DNA of 30,880 bases from DASWIG01 sp965371445 (GTDB taxonomy: Bacteria; Acidobacteriota; Thermoanaerobaculia; Multivoradales; J023): positions 1 to 30,880 of the forward strand of contig CBDUYN010000123.1 of the NCBI GenBank assembly GCA_965371445.1, read 5' to 3'. Below are positions 30,872 through 30,880 of this stretch, piece after piece. The notes beneath the pieces are model-generated. The model was not told where the DNA came from. It did not search any database and saw nothing but the letters and a program-made list of their open reading frames with translations. The position numbers and the translations under genes were made by a program. Position 1 is the first letter of the stretch. Every line of letters begins with the position of its first letter.

Positions 30872-30880
30872 TGGAAAGAC

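Overview
This window comes from a high-GC bacterium. Its several large FG-GAP/VCBS + ASPIC/UnbV (CRTAC1-type) secreted proteins, multiheme cytochrome and codon use suggest Acidobacteriota, perhaps a Thermoanaerobaculia-like lineage. That is an inference, because no rRNA or other marker gene is present.

Layout. Positions 1-2950 (+) hold a decayed DISARM defence remnant: the C-terminal part of DrmA followed by a DrmB that lost its C-terminus at a junction near 2945-2976. Positions 2977-4137 (-) hold a TPR-like protein, preceded by a 42-bp minisatellite at 4207-4501. Positions 4694-14206 (-) form a tight four-gene operon: flavin-dependent halogenase, class I HMG-CoA reductase (GTGA overlap), a TPR + FG-GAP protein, and an FG-GAP/UnbV/thioredoxin lipoprotein. 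The last gene is interrupted by one in-frame UGA, followed by a hairpin that looks like a bacterial SECIS element, so it is a candidate selenoprotein. Positions 14442-14768 hold a chimeric pseudogene stitched from two genes found elsewhere in the window. Positions 14782-20608 (-) form a second operon: an FG-GAP/UnbV protein, a tiny membrane fragment, a four-heme cytochrome without a signal peptide, and another FG-GAP/UnbV protein. The last two junctions overlap by 4 bp. Positions 20679-25122 (-) hold a radical SAM-glycosyltransferase fusion, an L-2-haloacid dehalogenase and an EgtB/SenA-type non-heme iron sulfoxide or selenoneine-type synthase. Positions 25273-27578 (-) hold a cysteine-rich PAS-LuxR regulator, a TLC-like membrane protein and an ornithine cyclodeaminase-family enzyme. 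After these come a Uma2-type protein (+), a formyltransferase (-) and an exported triple-RidA protein (+). The window ends with repeats and an AbrB antitoxin fragment.

How the genes may work together. A 20-bp palindrome, CATCGGCCGTTNGRCCGATS, occurs upstream of three genes: the halogenase operon, the second FG-GAP operon and the EgtB-like gene. Each copy lies 20-22 nt upstream of a -10-like hexamer, which centres it near -43 like a class II LuxR-type operator. A LuxR-type gene ends at one of the copies. I infer a small regulon linking halogenation, isoprenoid precursor supply, surface FG-GAP proteins, cytochrome and sulfur/selenium chemistry. The function of the whole is unknown.
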